Shown here one piece after another: positions 9,396 to 18,985 of a DNA stretch of 64,000 nucleotides. The notes under the pieces were generated by a model. The model was not told where the DNA came from. It worked only from the letters and a program-made list of their open reading frames with translations, and made no database searches. The translations under genes and the position numbers were made by a program. Every line of letters begins with the position of its first letter. Within the stretch, counting starts at the first letter, position 1. The stretch comes from Myxococcales bacterium (GTDB lineage: Bacteria; Myxococcota_A; UBA9042): positions 1 through 64,000 of the forward strand of contig CANLIC010000018.1 of assembly GCA_947491025.1 (NCBI GenBank), written 5' to 3'.

Positions 9396-9712
9396 GGATG
9401 GAGCTCCGGGTTGTGCGCCGCGGTCGGGGCGCGCGGCTTGGGCGCTGAGGTGTGGCTGCCATCCCGGCAGCCCCGAACACGGGCCGTCTATGCCTTTGCC
9501 CGATCGCCCATGTCAACACGCGGCGGCAGGCGAAATGCCCGCCGCGGCTGGACCTCGCCCTTGGGGGCAGGGAACGCCTCCGCCTCCCCGGCGCCTGGCG
9601 CCTTGCCGTCGGATGGCGGTCGACGCACCATAGCGGCGTGACGACCTTGAGCCGCCTTCGACCTTCCCCGCAGCCGGTGCCGCCCGTCGATGGCCGCCCC
9701 CGCTGCGTGGCA
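9396..9712. other. Intergenic region between divergent genes, no gene seen
   Basis: This stretch of just over 300 bp separates the leftward rhodanese lipoprotein from the rightward secreted protein. Frames crossing it lack coding character or a plausible ribosome site. It presumably holds two divergent promoters, but no convincing -35/-10 pair or operator was found. Confidence 0.5.
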
Positions 9713-11371
9713 ATGCCGCTGCGGCGAATCTGCCGGATGGGACTGGGGCTGGCGCTGACCTTCGTTTGCGCCTGGCCGGCCGCAGGGGTCGCCTGGCCGA
9801 CGGTGGTCCACCAGCAGGCGACAGTCCGGGCGCTCGATGGGCGGGTGCCTCACGGTCCGCTGTCGATGCCGAACCAAGAGGATGTCGTCGCGTTCTACAT
9901 CTGGTTGGGGCGCGCGCTGGCGGGGGCAACCGAGCCCGATGCAGGGGGCCGTGAGCGCTTCTTCGCCCGCTTTCCGACCCAGCTGAGCTTCGATGCCATC
10001 GGCGTCCGCCGTCTGCTCGGCCTGACCGACGATCCCAACGTGACCGTGCACGGCGTCGACGGCTTCGACCAAGGCCGCGAGATCGACCGATTTGATATCG
10101 TAGCGTTCGCCGCTGGACGCCACCACCAGGACCATCGCTTTCGCAACCGGGTGATTCGCGACGGCGCCTACCAGGCGGTGCGGCTGCGCGACGGCAGCCC
10201 AATCCCGCAGGACCCGGCGGCGCTGCACTACGGCCCGCAATTCGGCGTCGGCAGCGACAACTGGGCCATGGCCACCTTGCCCTCGGCGGCCACAGCCGCG
10301 GATGAGTCGCTGCTCGACAGCGAGCCATGGCGCTTCGTGGCGCCCGTCGCGGAGGGGCAGGAGGTCATGGCCTTTGCCGGCCAGGCCGCGCAGCTTCACC
10401 TGGACATGGCCATCATGGCGCAGGCCTGGGCGGGCATCGAGCTGAAGCCGGTCGGTGAGTACTTTGCCCTCGTCTATGGCGGCGTCATGCTCGGGCTGTT
10501 GCTGGACGCCGCCTCGCCCTTCGCGGCGGTGCAGGCGGGGAGCGCGGGGTTGTGGCGCGCAGCCGGGCGCGCCTTCTGGAAGCGGGCGCTGCAGAGCGGC
10601 GGCGGGATGTTCGCCGTGCTGCCCTCGCAGGCCTGGCTGGCGGCGCGCATTCGCCACAACTTGCGCACCATCGGCGAGCACCTGGTGGGCCTCGCCATCG
10701 TCCGCGGACTCGACGCCCGGGACGCAGCGGACGCCTCCGACGCGGGCCTGTTGAAGGCGCTTGGCGGGGGCTCGCCGACCTACTCCAACGATCTGCGCCG
10801 CCGCGCCGAGGCGTTTGTCCGCGATGACGGCAAGCCGGAGCCCTGGCAGGACGGCATTGGTCTCGCGAGCATCGCTGCCGTCGCGCTCGCCGACGCGGCG
10901 ACGGCCGACGCTTCGCGGGCCTACGACCTGATGGCGAGCATCGTCGCGCCGCGCTGGCTCGATGGCGAGGAGCTCATCGACCCCGAAGCGCTGGAGGCCA
11001 ACAAGTACGACGAGGCCGCGCTGCTGGCCGATCCGAGCGACCCGGCGACAGAGCTGGCACGCCGCGAGCTCATGCAGATCGCGCAAGCGGCCCTGCACCG
11101 CGGCACCACGACGGCGCGCGCTGCCTGGCAGGTCTTCGGCACCGGCCATGGCCGCAGCGCTGTCGGCCGCCTGCGCCAGGGCGCCATCAACGCCTGGGAG
11201 GCGCGAGAGCGCCGCACCGCCGCATTCCGCCCTGGCGAGGAAGCGCCCGTGGGCGCCTTCGGTGCCGTGACCATGCCATGGGTGGCTGCGGTCGAGATCG
11301 GCGTGCCCTTGGTCGCCCTGGTGATGGCGCTCGCTCTCTGGCGGCGCCGTCGCCGACGCGCCAGGGCGTAG
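9713..11371 (+). CDS. Secreted, C-terminally membrane-anchored protein of unknown function
   Basis: The 552-residue protein starts with a signal peptide (basic MPLRRICR, then a hydrophobic core, likely cleaved before Trp-Pro). It ends with one transmembrane helix (about residues 520-540) followed by an RRRRRRARA tail, so the bulk lies outside the cytoplasm. The mature N-terminus begins with Trp and has an early VVHQQ, and later His-rich motifs include GRHHQDHRF, QLHLDMAI and RHNLRTIGEHLVG. This is loosely reminiscent of metal-binding phospholipase C or nuclease folds, but too weak to name. The ATG at 9713 was chosen because it begins the signal peptide; there is no strong Shine-Dalgarno, and GTG at 9707 is an alternative. 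It converges on the twin lipoprotein genes. Confidence 0.6.
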   Translation: MPLRRICRMGLGLALTFVCAWPAAGVAWPTVVHQQATVRALDGRVPHGPLSMPNQEDVVAFYIWLGRALAGATEPDAGGRERFFARFPTQLSFDAIGVRRLLGLTDDPNVTVHGVDGFDQGREIDRFDIVAFAAGRHHQDHRFRNRVIRDGAYQAVRLRDGSPIPQDPAALHYGPQFGVGSDNWAMATLPSAATAADESLLDSEPWRFVAPVAEGQEVMAFAGQAAQLHLDMAIMAQAWAGIELKPVGEYFALVYGGVMLGLLLDAASPFAAVQAGSAGLWRAAGRAFWKRALQSGGGMFAVLPSQAWLAARIRHNLRTIGEHLVGLAIVRGLDARDAADASDAGLLKALGGGSPTYSNDLRRRAEAFVRDDGKPEPWQDGIGLASIAAVALADAATADASRAYDLMASIVAPRWLDGEELIDPEALEANKYDEAALLADPSDPATELARRELMQIAQAALHRGTTTARAAWQVFGTGHGRSAVGRLRQGAINAWEARERRTAAFRPGEEAPVGAFGAVTMPWVAAVEIGVPLVALVMALALWRRRRRRARA

Positions 11372-11414
11372 ACGCTCGGCCACCCCGCAGCGTCGATCGC
11401 CTATCGCTAAAGAT

Positions 11415-11840
11415 TCAGGGGTCGCCGGCGTCCGAGCAGCCGTCGCTCAGGTGCCCTGCATCGGATTTTGGCGCCGCGTCGCTCTCTTCACAGCCGCTGC
11501 CGGTGACCTCTGCCGGCGGCGCAGCGACGTCGGAGCTCCAATCCGCCCCAGCGTCCTGGAACCCTGTGGGACTCGCGGCGTCGGCGCCCTGTTCCGCGCG
11601 GCCGTCCATCGCCCGGCCGGCCTCGCCGCCGTTGTGAATCGCCTGGCCACCGCCGGAGGCTGGAACTGGGATGGGGTTGACGACGCAGCCGGTCACGCCG
11701 ATCGCGGCTGTGAACAGCAAGGGGAGACAGCGCCGGTGAAGGGCGGCTGTTGCGGTCGACGCCGCAGACGCCTGCGTGGCGGTCTCGGGGGCAAGGCCGG
11801 CGCAAGTGACCACGCGGCTGCGGAGCCATGGGGCGCTCAT
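11415..11840 (-). CDS. Small lipoprotein, downstream member of a twin pair
   Basis: The 141-residue protein has a long Ala-rich N-region, a hydrophobic segment and the lipobox VTGC at about residue 52. The mature start CVVNPIPVP is the same as in the protein encoded just upstream. The rest is a low-complexity Gly/Ala/Asp/Glu-rich tail without a recognisable domain. The start is well supported: GGAGG lies eight bases before the ATG and overlaps the end of the upstream gene, giving a 3-bp gap and probable translational coupling. The function is unknown. The acidic disordered tail after a lipid anchor is common among lipoproteins of this genome. Confidence 0.65.
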   Translation of the reverse strand: MSAPWLRSRVVTCAGLAPETATQASAASTATAALHRRCLPLLFTAAIGVTGCVVNPIPVPASGGGQAIHNGGEAGRAMDGRAEQGADAASPTGFQDAGADWSSDVAAPPAEVTGSGCEESDAAPKSDAGHLSDGCSDAGDP

Positions 11841-11843
11841 CGC

Positions 11844-12374
11844 TCAGACCTCCGTCGTCACGTCAGGCGCCAGCCGGCCGACGTAGGCGCCATCCTGGGC
11901 ATTTCCGTCTTCGTCATCAGGCGTTACGCCATCGGTCGCCGGATCGGGGCCCTCGCCGCCATCGGCGTCGCCCTCGACGTCCGCTGCGCCCCCGCTGGTG
12001 TCGCCGGGCAGGCCGACGGCGTCGTCGCTCTCGCCCGCGTCTGATCCGTCGCCTGCGCTGTCGCTGCTCGCCCCGGCGCTGGCATCGGAGGCAAATCCAG
12101 CGTCAGCCTGGGCGGTGTCACTGCCGCCGCCGCCACCCGTTGCGCCGTTGCGTCTTCCGCTCTGGTCCTTGTCGTCGCCGCTCGTGGCGACGCCCTTGTT
12201 CTGCTCCTCGCCGGGCACCGGAATCGGGTTCACGACGCAGCCAGAGAGCAACAAGAGCAGCATCCACAGCAAGATGCCGACGCCTCGGTTGCTGGCGCGG
12301 CCGGCGATTCTGGCGCTGCAACGGGGAGCGTCTCCACTGCCGGCGGACCTGAGCTTCGATGGAACTTGGCGCAT
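11844..12374 (-). CDS. Small lipoprotein, upstream member of a twin pair
   Basis: The 176-residue product has a signal segment rich in Leu (GILLWMLLLLLSGC) with lipobox LSGC and mature start CVVNPIPVP. A long acidic tail follows (Asp, Gly, Ala, Ser; many DAG, DGSDAG, SDA motifs) with no folded domain visible. The ATG at 12374 follows a strong GGGAGGG about five bases upstream, which argues against the longer reading from 12458. It forms a two-gene leftward unit with 11415-11840. The shared nine-residue motif after the lipidated Cys suggests duplication or common sorting. The function is unknown. Confidence 0.7.
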   Translation of the reverse strand: MRQVPSKLRSAGSGDAPRCSARIAGRASNRGVGILLWMLLLLLSGCVVNPIPVPGEEQNKGVATSGDDKDQSGRRNGATGGGGGSDTAQADAGFASDASAGASSDSAGDGSDAGESDDAVGLPGDTSGGAADVEGDADGGEGPDPATDGVTPDDEDGNAQDGAYVGRLAPDVTTEV

Positions 12375-12638
12375 GTTGCCCTCCCCCGCGCAGCGGCCGC
12401 GACGAACCTGTGACCGGTCCATCGCAGCAGATGCTACGCCCCGATTGCTCGGTTGCAATCATCATGCCGGATCGCCGCGCCTCCGTCACCATCGGATCGA
12501 ATCGGACGATCAATGAATCATGTCCAGATCTTCCAGCCAGCCACCCGCGTTGGGCCCACTCGGCGCACTGTTGTATTTTTCGACGACCGTCGGCAAAGTC
12601 CACATAAGGCGCCTGTGACGACGGCGCGGAGGGGGCCC

Positions 12639-15600
12639 ATGGCGAACTTATCTGCGTCGGAGATGCGGCTGCTCGCGGAGGGCGCCACCCTCGCCGGCTA
12701 CCGGGTGCAGGGACGTTTGGCGCGTGGCGGCGGCGCCGAGGTCCATCTGCTGCGGGCCGAGGGCGATGGCACCGCGCGGTACGTGGCCAAGGTCGTCGAT
12801 GGCCGCGATCTGGCAACGGTCCGTCTGCTCGCCGACGAAGCGCGTCTGCTGCTCGAGTTGCCTCTGGCGGCCCTGCCAGCCGTTGCGGGCTGGTTGCCGC
12901 CGGCGCGGGACGGCGTCGCAGCGCTCATCCTCGAGCTCCGCGCCGGCATGCCGCTGAACCAGGCCCTGGCGGCACGGAACAACGTGCCATCGCTGGGCTA
13001 TCATCTGCTGGCCCAAGCCCTGGCTGCCCTGCAGGCGATCCACGCCGCCGGCGTCGTGCACGGCGATCTGCACGCGGGCAATCTCCTCGTCGACGACGCG
13101 GGCCGGCTGTCGCTGCTCGATCTCGGCCTCGCTGCGCCGATCGGCAGCGCCGCCGCAGGTCCGGGCCTGCCGGAGGTGGCGGCCCCCGAGCGGCTGCGCG
13201 GCGAGCTGGCCGATCCCCGCGACGACCTCTTCGCGCTTGGCATGGCGCTTTGGCGCGGCCTCGGCCTGCCCGCGCCCTACGCGGACTACCCGGCGGTGCT
13301 GCCGAGCGAGTCAGAGCGGGCACTCGTGGAACCCAGCGACCCGCGGGCGCCCTTGCTGCGCCTGCTGAGTCAGCTGTTGCGGCCGGCGCGGTCGCAGCGG
13401 CCTGCGGACGCCGAGGCCGCGTTGCGGTCGCTGCGCAGCGCCGCCGATGAGGCCGGTGTCGCCCTGCACGACGACCCCGAAGCGTCCCTGCGGGCCCTCG
13501 ACGGCAGGCCCTTTGCTGCGCGCGCCCTCCCCGCGAGCGGCGCCGACGCGGCGAGCGCCCCTTGGAGCGCGAGCCGCGATGGCGACCTGCTGATCTACGG
13601 CGTGAAGGGCAGCGGTCGTAGCGCCGCGCTGCGGGCCATCGCGCTCGGCGAACGCGGCAGCAGCCGGATGCTACGCCCGCAGGCGTGGCTTCAGGGGAGC
13701 CTCGGCGGACGTGCGCTCGGGCGCCTGGAAGCGGAGGTCTCCCGTTGGACCGCAGGCCCTGGCCCTGCCCGTCTGCGAACGCTGCCGCCACAGGCGCCGG
13801 TCGAGGGTGGGCTGGGTGGCGGGCGGGTGGCCGAGCAGGCGCGCTTCGACGCCGCCTTGGACGCCGTGCTCGCAGGCCTCGGGTCCGATGGTCTGTTGCT
13901 GGTCGACGATCTCGACCAGCTGCCAACGCCGCTCGCCGAGGCCGTCCTGCACCGGATCGACGGCGGCGGGGGCGCACGCTGCCGCGTCGTCGCAGCGAGC
14001 GAAGCCCGACCGGCGTTGGCCCAATGCGCGGTCTTGCCGCTGCAGCCGCAGGCCGAGGCGGTGACGGAGAGCTGGTCAGCGCTCCTGCGCGCCGCCGACG
14101 GCGGTCGGGCGTGGGATCTCGCGCTGGTGCGCGGCCTGGCGCGGGCGGTCGACGGCGTGATCGGGCGGCTTTGGCCCGCGGCGGCCGCGCTCAGCGCCAC
14201 GGGCATCGCGCAGCGCAGCCCCGATCGCGTCGATGCGGCGGCGAGCGGGCCGGGCCTGGATGAGCAGATCGCTGGCGTTTGTGCGACCTTGGCTGCGCCA
14301 GAGCCGCCTCCCGCCTCGCTGCTGGGCCTGCTGGCGCACCTGCTCGTCGATCGCGAGGGCCTTCGCGGCGATCCGGCCGACCCTGCGCCGCCAATGGCCC
14401 CAGAGGAGAGCCGCGCCTGGCCGTGGTTGCGGCAGCGGCCGGGCGGCGGCGTTCGCCTCGATCCCGCGGCGGCGGCTTGCCTGCGGCGTTGGCTCATCGA
14501 CGCCTCCGCGACCTCGCAGATCGGTCAGGCAGCGATGGCGCGTGCAGGGTACTACGCCCCTCGCTCGCCCGATCGCGCGCTCGAACTGCAGGTCATCGCC
14601 GCCGGTCATGGCGTCAGCGCCCCACCGGCAGCGGCCGACGTCCTCGCAGCGCTGCGGGCGCGGCAGATGGCCGGGGACGGTGCCTTCGCGCTCGAGCTGG
14701 CCCAGCGCTGGCTTGAGCTCCCGACGGCGCTTGCGAGTGGAGCGCCGGTGCCAGCGCGGGTCGCGATTTGGACCTTGGCGCTGCAGGCCGCCACCAGCCT
14801 TGGGGCCTTTGCCGCGGTGGACGCGCTCTTGGCGCTACGGCCGCTGGGCGCGGACCTCGACGTCGACGCGTTGCTCGCCGAGGCCGAGGCGGCGTTTCGA
14901 CGCGGGGCGTTCGCGGACGCGCGGGCCCAGGCCGAGGGTGCACTGCGGGCCTGCGGTGCCGATCCGGCGCAGCTCGGCGACTGGAGCCGGCCGGCGGTCC
15001 TCGCGCTGCTGCTGCGTAGCTTCGCCGCCACCTGGCAGGGCGACCTGCAGGAGGCGCGCGCGGGCGTGGCGTCGGGGCTCGTCACCTCGTCGCCCTGGCC
15101 GGAGCTGCGGGCGCAGAACGAGTACCTCGACGCGCTCTTGCACTACTACGGCGGCAACCTGGAGGCGGCGCGCGCGGCCTTCGCGGCCCTGGTGGCGGGC
15201 CACATCGCCGACGCCATCACCGCCGCCGCCCACGCCGGGCTTGGCTTGTGCGCCCAGCGCGCTGGCGACCTCGGCGCCGCTCGCCAGGCCTACGACGAGA
15301 GCCGCCGCCTGGCCGAGCTGGCCGGCGATCGCGCGCGCGCCCTCAACATGACGATGAACATCGCGACCTTGGACCACGAGGCCGGAGACCTTGGGCGCGC
15401 CCTGGCCGGCTACGACCGCGTGGTCGCCGTCGCCGACCGCCTCGGCATCGCCGGCACCAAGGTGAGGGCCCAGATCAACCGCGGCAACCTGCGCTGGCTG
15501 CTCGGCGCCAGCGACGACGCCGCCGACGACCTCGACGCCGTGCTGCCTGCGCTGCACACCACCGGCAACGCGTACGCCGAGGGCAACGTCGCCTGCGTCC

Positions 15601-17849
15601 ACGCCGAGATGGCGCGCAGTGCCGGACGCCTTGACGCCGCCTCCGCTTGGATCGCCCGCGCTGAGGCCGCGCTCACCGCTGTCGGCGCCAGCAGCGAGCT
15701 GGGCGAGATCCGTCTCGAGGCGGGCTGGCTCGCCCTGACGCGCGGCGACCTCGACGCGGCGGCCCGCACTGCCGAGCAGATCGAAGGCGACGCCCTGGCC
15801 CACGGCGGCCAAGAGCTGACGGCGCGGGCGCTGCACCTGCGGGCGCGGGTGGCCATGGCGCGGCTGCTCGAGCCGAGCCTGCCGGCGCGCGAGGCGGCCC
15901 GCCTGGTCGACTCGGCGCTCGGGCAGCTCGCCGACGCGGCCGACCGGCTACCTGCGGGCAAGGTCATCGCCTCGATCCGCGTCGACGCCGATCGCGCGTG
16001 GCTGTTGGCTGCCAGCGGCCGCGTCGCGGAGTCGGCGCGGGTGGCAGAGGGTGCGCGCGAGCGGCTGCAGCGGCTCGGCGCGTCGCTGCCGCTCCAGCAC
16101 CAGCGCCGGTTCGCGGCGGCACCGACCTTGGCGGCGGTGCGCGATGTACTCGGCCTCTGTGGCCGCCTTGGCGCCCTCGGCACCCCCAGCGATGCGCCGG
16201 CCAGCCTGCGCAGCGCCGAGCGGGTGGTCCTGTCGCTGGCGCAGCGCTTGTCGGCCGAGCACGACCCGGCCCGCCTCCTCGAGACGCTGATGGACTCGGC
16301 GGTGACGCTCACCGGCGCTGAGCGTGGCTTCTTGCTGCTCGACGCCCGCCCCGGCGAGCCGACGACCTCGCCCAGCGCGGCCGACCTGGAGGTGGCGGTC
16401 GCCCGGAACCTCGACGGCGAGAACCTCAAGAAGCCGCAGCACAAGCTCAGCCGCGGCATGGCGATCGAGGTCTTTGAGAGCGGCGAACCGCTGCTGGCGA
16501 CGGATGCTCGGATGGACCCACGCTTCGCCGAGCAGGCGTCGGTCCACGCCGGCAACCTGCGCTCGATCGTCTGCGTGCCGCTGATCCTGCGGGGCCGGAC
16601 CATCGGCGTGCTCTACGTCGACAATCGCTTTGCGGCCGGTGCCTTTGCGCGCGAGCATGCGGCCCTCCTCGAGGCGCTGGCCAGCCAGGCGGCGGTGGCC
16701 ATCCACACCGCGCGGCTCATCACCCGCCTGCGCCAGCAGCAGCAGCAGCTCGAGCAGAGCCGGGCCGAGGTGGTGGCCCTCAACGGCAAGCTGGAGGCGG
16801 AGCTGGCCAGCACCGAGGACGCCCTCTCCGAAGCGCGGCGGCAGCTGGTCAGCGAGCGCGGCGAGGCGGCGCGACGGGTCGAGTACGACCAGATTCGAGG
16901 CGAGAGCGCGGCGATTCACCGCATGTTCCGCATCATCGACCGCGTCCGCGACCACGACTTCCCGGTGCTGGTCATCGGCGAGTCTGGCACCGGCAAAGAG
17001 TTGGTCGCGCGCGCCATCCACGGCACCGGCAGGCGCAAGGCCGGCCCCTTCGTCGCCATCAATTGCGGTGCGCTGCCTGAGAACCTGCTCGAATCCGAGC
17101 TGTTCGGCCACGTCCGCGGCGCCTTCACCGGCGCGGTCGGCGATCGCCGCGGTCTGTTTGAACAGGCCCACGGCGGTACGCTCTTCCTCGACGAGATCGG
17201 CGAGATGCCGCCGAGCATGCAGGTCAAGTTGCTGCGCGTGCTGCAGACAGGCGAGCTGACGCGGGTCGGCGGCGCCGGCGTGATTCAGGTCGACGTCCGC
17301 GTCGTCGCCGCCACCCACCGCGACCTCGACAAGATGGTGCGCGACGGCGGCTTCCGCGAGGACCTGCTCTACCGCCTGCGCGTGGTCGACATCCAGGTGC
17401 CGCCGCTGCGTTCGCGGCTGCCAGACCTCGAGCTGCTCTGCGACCACTTCTTGCAGCGCAACCGCGACGCCGGGCTCGGTCGGGTGCGACGCATCACCAA
17501 GGGCGCCATGCAGCGCATGCGCGCCTACGCCTGGCCGGGCAACGTCCGCGAGCTCGAGACCTTCCTCAAGAGCGCGTGCCTCTTCGCCGAGGGCGATACC
17601 CTGGACGTGCCTGACGTCGAACCGGTGCTGGAACGCGCCACCGGCACCGCGATGCGTCGGACCGGAGGCGAGGTGGAGGCGTCTGCGGCGCCGGAGGGCA
17701 CCCTGGCCGACATCGAGCGCGCCGCGATTCTGGCCCGCCTGGGGCGCCTGCAGGGCAACAAGCGGCAGGCGGCGGAGTCCCTCGGCATCGATCGCAGCAC
17801 GCTCTACCACAAGCTGCGTGCATACGGTCTGGCCGGTGATGGCAACTGA
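12639..17849 (+). CDS. Kinase / ATPase / TPR / GAF / sigma54-activator / Fis fusion regulator
   Basis: This 1736-residue cytoplasmic signalling protein is ordered as follows. Residues 15-270: Ser/Thr-kinase-like domain with Lys51, HGDLHAGN (Asp143, Asn148) and DLG (Asp161). About 315-640: ATPase-like region with Walker A GVKGSGRS and acidic LLLVDDLDQLP. About 690-1150: alpha-helical TPR-type repeats. About 1190-1370: GAF domain, then a coiled coil. About 1420-1660: sigma54 AAA+ domain with GESGTGKE and the GAFTGA loop that contacts sigma54. C-terminal 45 residues: Fis-type DNA-binding helix-turn-helix. Such kinase-activator fusions are characteristic of Myxococcota. The ATG at 12639 has GGAGGGGG just upstream. 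The intact GAFTGA implies real sigma54-dependent activation; the target genes are unknown. Confidence 0.9.
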   Translation: MANLSASEMRLLAEGATLAGYRVQGRLARGGGAEVHLLRAEGDGTARYVAKVVDGRDLATVRLLADEARLLLELPLAALPAVAGWLPPARDGVAALILELRAGMPLNQALAARNNVPSLGYHLLAQALAALQAIHAAGVVHGDLHAGNLLVDDAGRLSLLDLGLAAPIGSAAAGPGLPEVAAPERLRGELADPRDDLFALGMALWRGLGLPAPYADYPAVLPSESERALVEPSDPRAPLLRLLSQLLRPARSQRPADAEAALRSLRSAADEAGVALHDDPEASLRALDGRPFAARALPASGADAASAPWSASRDGDLLIYGVKGSGRSAALRAIALGERGSSRMLRPQAWLQGSLGGRALGRLEAEVSRWTAGPGPARLRTLPPQAPVEGGLGGGRVAEQARFDAALDAVLAGLGSDGLLLVDDLDQLPTPLAEAVLHRIDGGGGARCRVVAASEARPALAQCAVLPLQPQAEAVTESWSALLRAADGGRAWDLALVRGLARAVDGVIGRLWPAAAALSATGIAQRSPDRVDAAASGPGLDEQIAGVCATLAAPEPPPASLLGLLAHLLVDREGLRGDPADPAPPMAPEESRAWPWLRQRPGGGVRLDPAAAACLRRWLIDASATSQIGQAAMARAGYYAPRSPDRALELQVIAAGHGVSAPPAAADVLAALRARQMAGDGAFALELAQRWLELPTALASGAPVPARVAIWTLALQAATSLGAFAAVDALLALRPLGADLDVDALLAEAEAAFRRGAFADARAQAEGALRACGADPAQLGDWSRPAVLALLLRSFAATWQGDLQEARAGVASGLVTSSPWPELRAQNEYLDALLHYYGGNLEAARAAFAALVAGHIADAITAAAHAGLGLCAQRAGDLGAARQAYDESRRLAELAGDRARALNMTMNIATLDHEAGDLGRALAGYDRVVAVADRLGIAGTKVRAQINRGNLRWLLGASDDAADDLDAVLPALHTTGNAYAEGNVACVHAEMARSAGRLDAASAWIARAEAALTAVGASSELGEIRLEAGWLALTRGDLDAAARTAEQIEGDALAHGGQELTARALHLRARVAMARLLEPSLPAREAARLVDSALGQLADAADRLPAGKVIASIRVDADRAWLLAASGRVAESARVAEGARERLQRLGASLPLQHQRRFAAAPTLAAVRDVLGLCGRLGALGTPSDAPASLRSAERVVLSLAQRLSAEHDPARLLETLMDSAVTLTGAERGFLLLDARPGEPTTSPSAADLEVAVARNLDGENLKKPQHKLSRGMAIEVFESGEPLLATDARMDPRFAEQASVHAGNLRSIVCVPLILRGRTIGVLYVDNRFAAGAFAREHAALLEALASQAAVAIHTARLITRLRQQQQQLEQSRAEVVALNGKLEAELASTEDALSEARRQLVSERGEAARRVEYDQIRGESAAIHRMFRIIDRVRDHDFPVLVIGESGTGKELVARAIHGTGRRKAGPFVAINCGALPENLLESELFGHVRGAFTGAVGDRRGLFEQAHGGTLFLDEIGEMPPSMQVKLLRVLQTGELTRVGGAGVIQVDVRVVAATHRDLDKMVRDGGFREDLLYRLRVVDIQVPPLRSRLPDLELLCDHFLQRNRDAGLGRVRRITKGAMQRMRAYAWPGNVRELETFLKSACLFAEGDTLDVPDVEPVLERATGTAMRRTGGEVEASAAPEGTLADIERAAILARLGRLQGNKRQAAESLGIDRSTLYHKLRAYGLAGDGN

Positions 17850-18840
17850 GCGCCAGCGCCCCGCGGCCCGTGCCGGCGTGCCCTTCGGCCCGCTGACGCT
17901 CCGCGCGCGCGTCGCGATGGGCCCAAGGGCAGAGGTCTTTCGCGCCAGGCTCGGCCGCCAGGAGGTCGCCTGCAAGCGCCTGCTGCCCCACCTCGTCGAC
18001 GACGCGGAGGCCCGCCAGCAGCTGCAGGTGGAGGCCGCCATCCTGCGTGTCATCCCGCGCAGCGCCGAGGCAGCGCGCTGGATCGCCGACGACGTGCACG
18101 GGGCGCGACCCTGGCTGGCGACGGCCTGGACCGTCGGCCTGCCCCTCAGCGCTCTGCTCGACGAGGCCGAGGGTGGCGCGATGGAGACAGAGCAATGGAC
18201 CGCGGTGCGGCGACTTGCGGTGCTAGGCCTCTGGCGCGCCCTCTCGCACCTGCACGCCGCGGGCTGGATCCACGGCGACCTCTCTGCCCGCAATGCCTTG
18301 TGCCGCTGCGACGGCCGCGTCGTCCTCATCGATCTCGCGGCCGCGCTGCCCCTCTCTTCGTCCGGCGCCCCGCCTCGCAGCCGGGGTACGGCTCGCTATG
18401 CAGCGCCTGAGGTCGCGGCCCTGGACCGGTTGCTGCCGGCGAGCGACGTCTTCGCGGCCGCCGCTTTGAGCGAACGGCTGTGGCCAGCGCTTGCCGCGGA
18501 CACAACCGGCTTCTTGGCGCAGCTGCGGGCGGCACAGGGCGCGGCGGAAGCGCGACCGACGGCGGCGTCTCTCGCGGCGCTGGCGCGGACGGCGCTGCGC
18601 GCGACAGCGCACGATGGCCCTTGGTCGCGGGCGGCGCTGCGAGCGACGATCGCGCGCAGGTCGACACCGCCGCAGCCGACCGCCGAGGTCCGCCCGTCGC
18701 CCATCGCTGCGGCCGAGGCCGATACCCCGCCCGACGATCCGACGGCGACGCGCGTCGTGGAGGGGGGATGGGCGGCGTTCGCGGCGCTGGCCGGCCGCAG
18801 CGACCCGACCGGCGATGCCCGGGGCCCCGACGCAGGCTGA
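17839..18840 (+). CDS. Small Ser/Thr protein kinase-like protein
   Basis: This 333-residue kinase-fold protein overlaps the end of the sigma54-activator gene by 11 bp, so the two are probably translationally coupled. It has the ATP-anchoring Lys in EVACKRLLP (Lys46), the catalytic loop HGDLSARN (Asp147, Asn152) and a metal-binding Asp in VVLIDLAAAL (Asp165), where DLA replaces DFG. A typical GTARYAAPEV activation/APE segment follows. The glycine-rich loop is poor (RVAMGPRAEVF), so nucleotide handling may be atypical. The last 70 residues are Pro/Ala/Asp-rich and disordered. It is cytoplasmic, with no membrane segment. It likely acts on, or is controlled by, the upstream fusion regulator; that partnership is inferred from gene coupling. 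Confidence 0.82.
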   Translation: MATERQRPAARAGVPFGPLTLRARVAMGPRAEVFRARLGRQEVACKRLLPHLVDDAEARQQLQVEAAILRVIPRSAEAARWIADDVHGARPWLATAWTVGLPLSALLDEAEGGAMETEQWTAVRRLAVLGLWRALSHLHAAGWIHGDLSARNALCRCDGRVVLIDLAAALPLSSSGAPPRSRGTARYAAPEVAALDRLLPASDVFAAAALSERLWPALAADTTGFLAQLRAAQGAAEARPTAASLAALARTALRATAHDGPWSRAALRATIARRSTPPQPTAEVRPSPIAAAEADTPPDDPTATRVVEGGWAAFAALAGRSDPTGDARGPDAG

Positions 18841-18985
18841 TCGCCGATCGACTGCGCGGCGGGCACGACACCCGGGGCCAGAGCGCCGCTTGGACGCACC
18901 AAAGCGGATGCAGGCGCCATCCGACCCTGCTACCATACGGCTCAGGTCCGGGTTTCCACGATCCCCTCCCGGCCAACAGGTGCGC

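Noticed and set aside
9488..11383. Leftward 631-residue frame opposite the secreted protein gene
   Set aside because: Composition is Arg/Gly/Ala-rich with no motifs. The plus frame has a signal peptide, a membrane anchor and normal composition.
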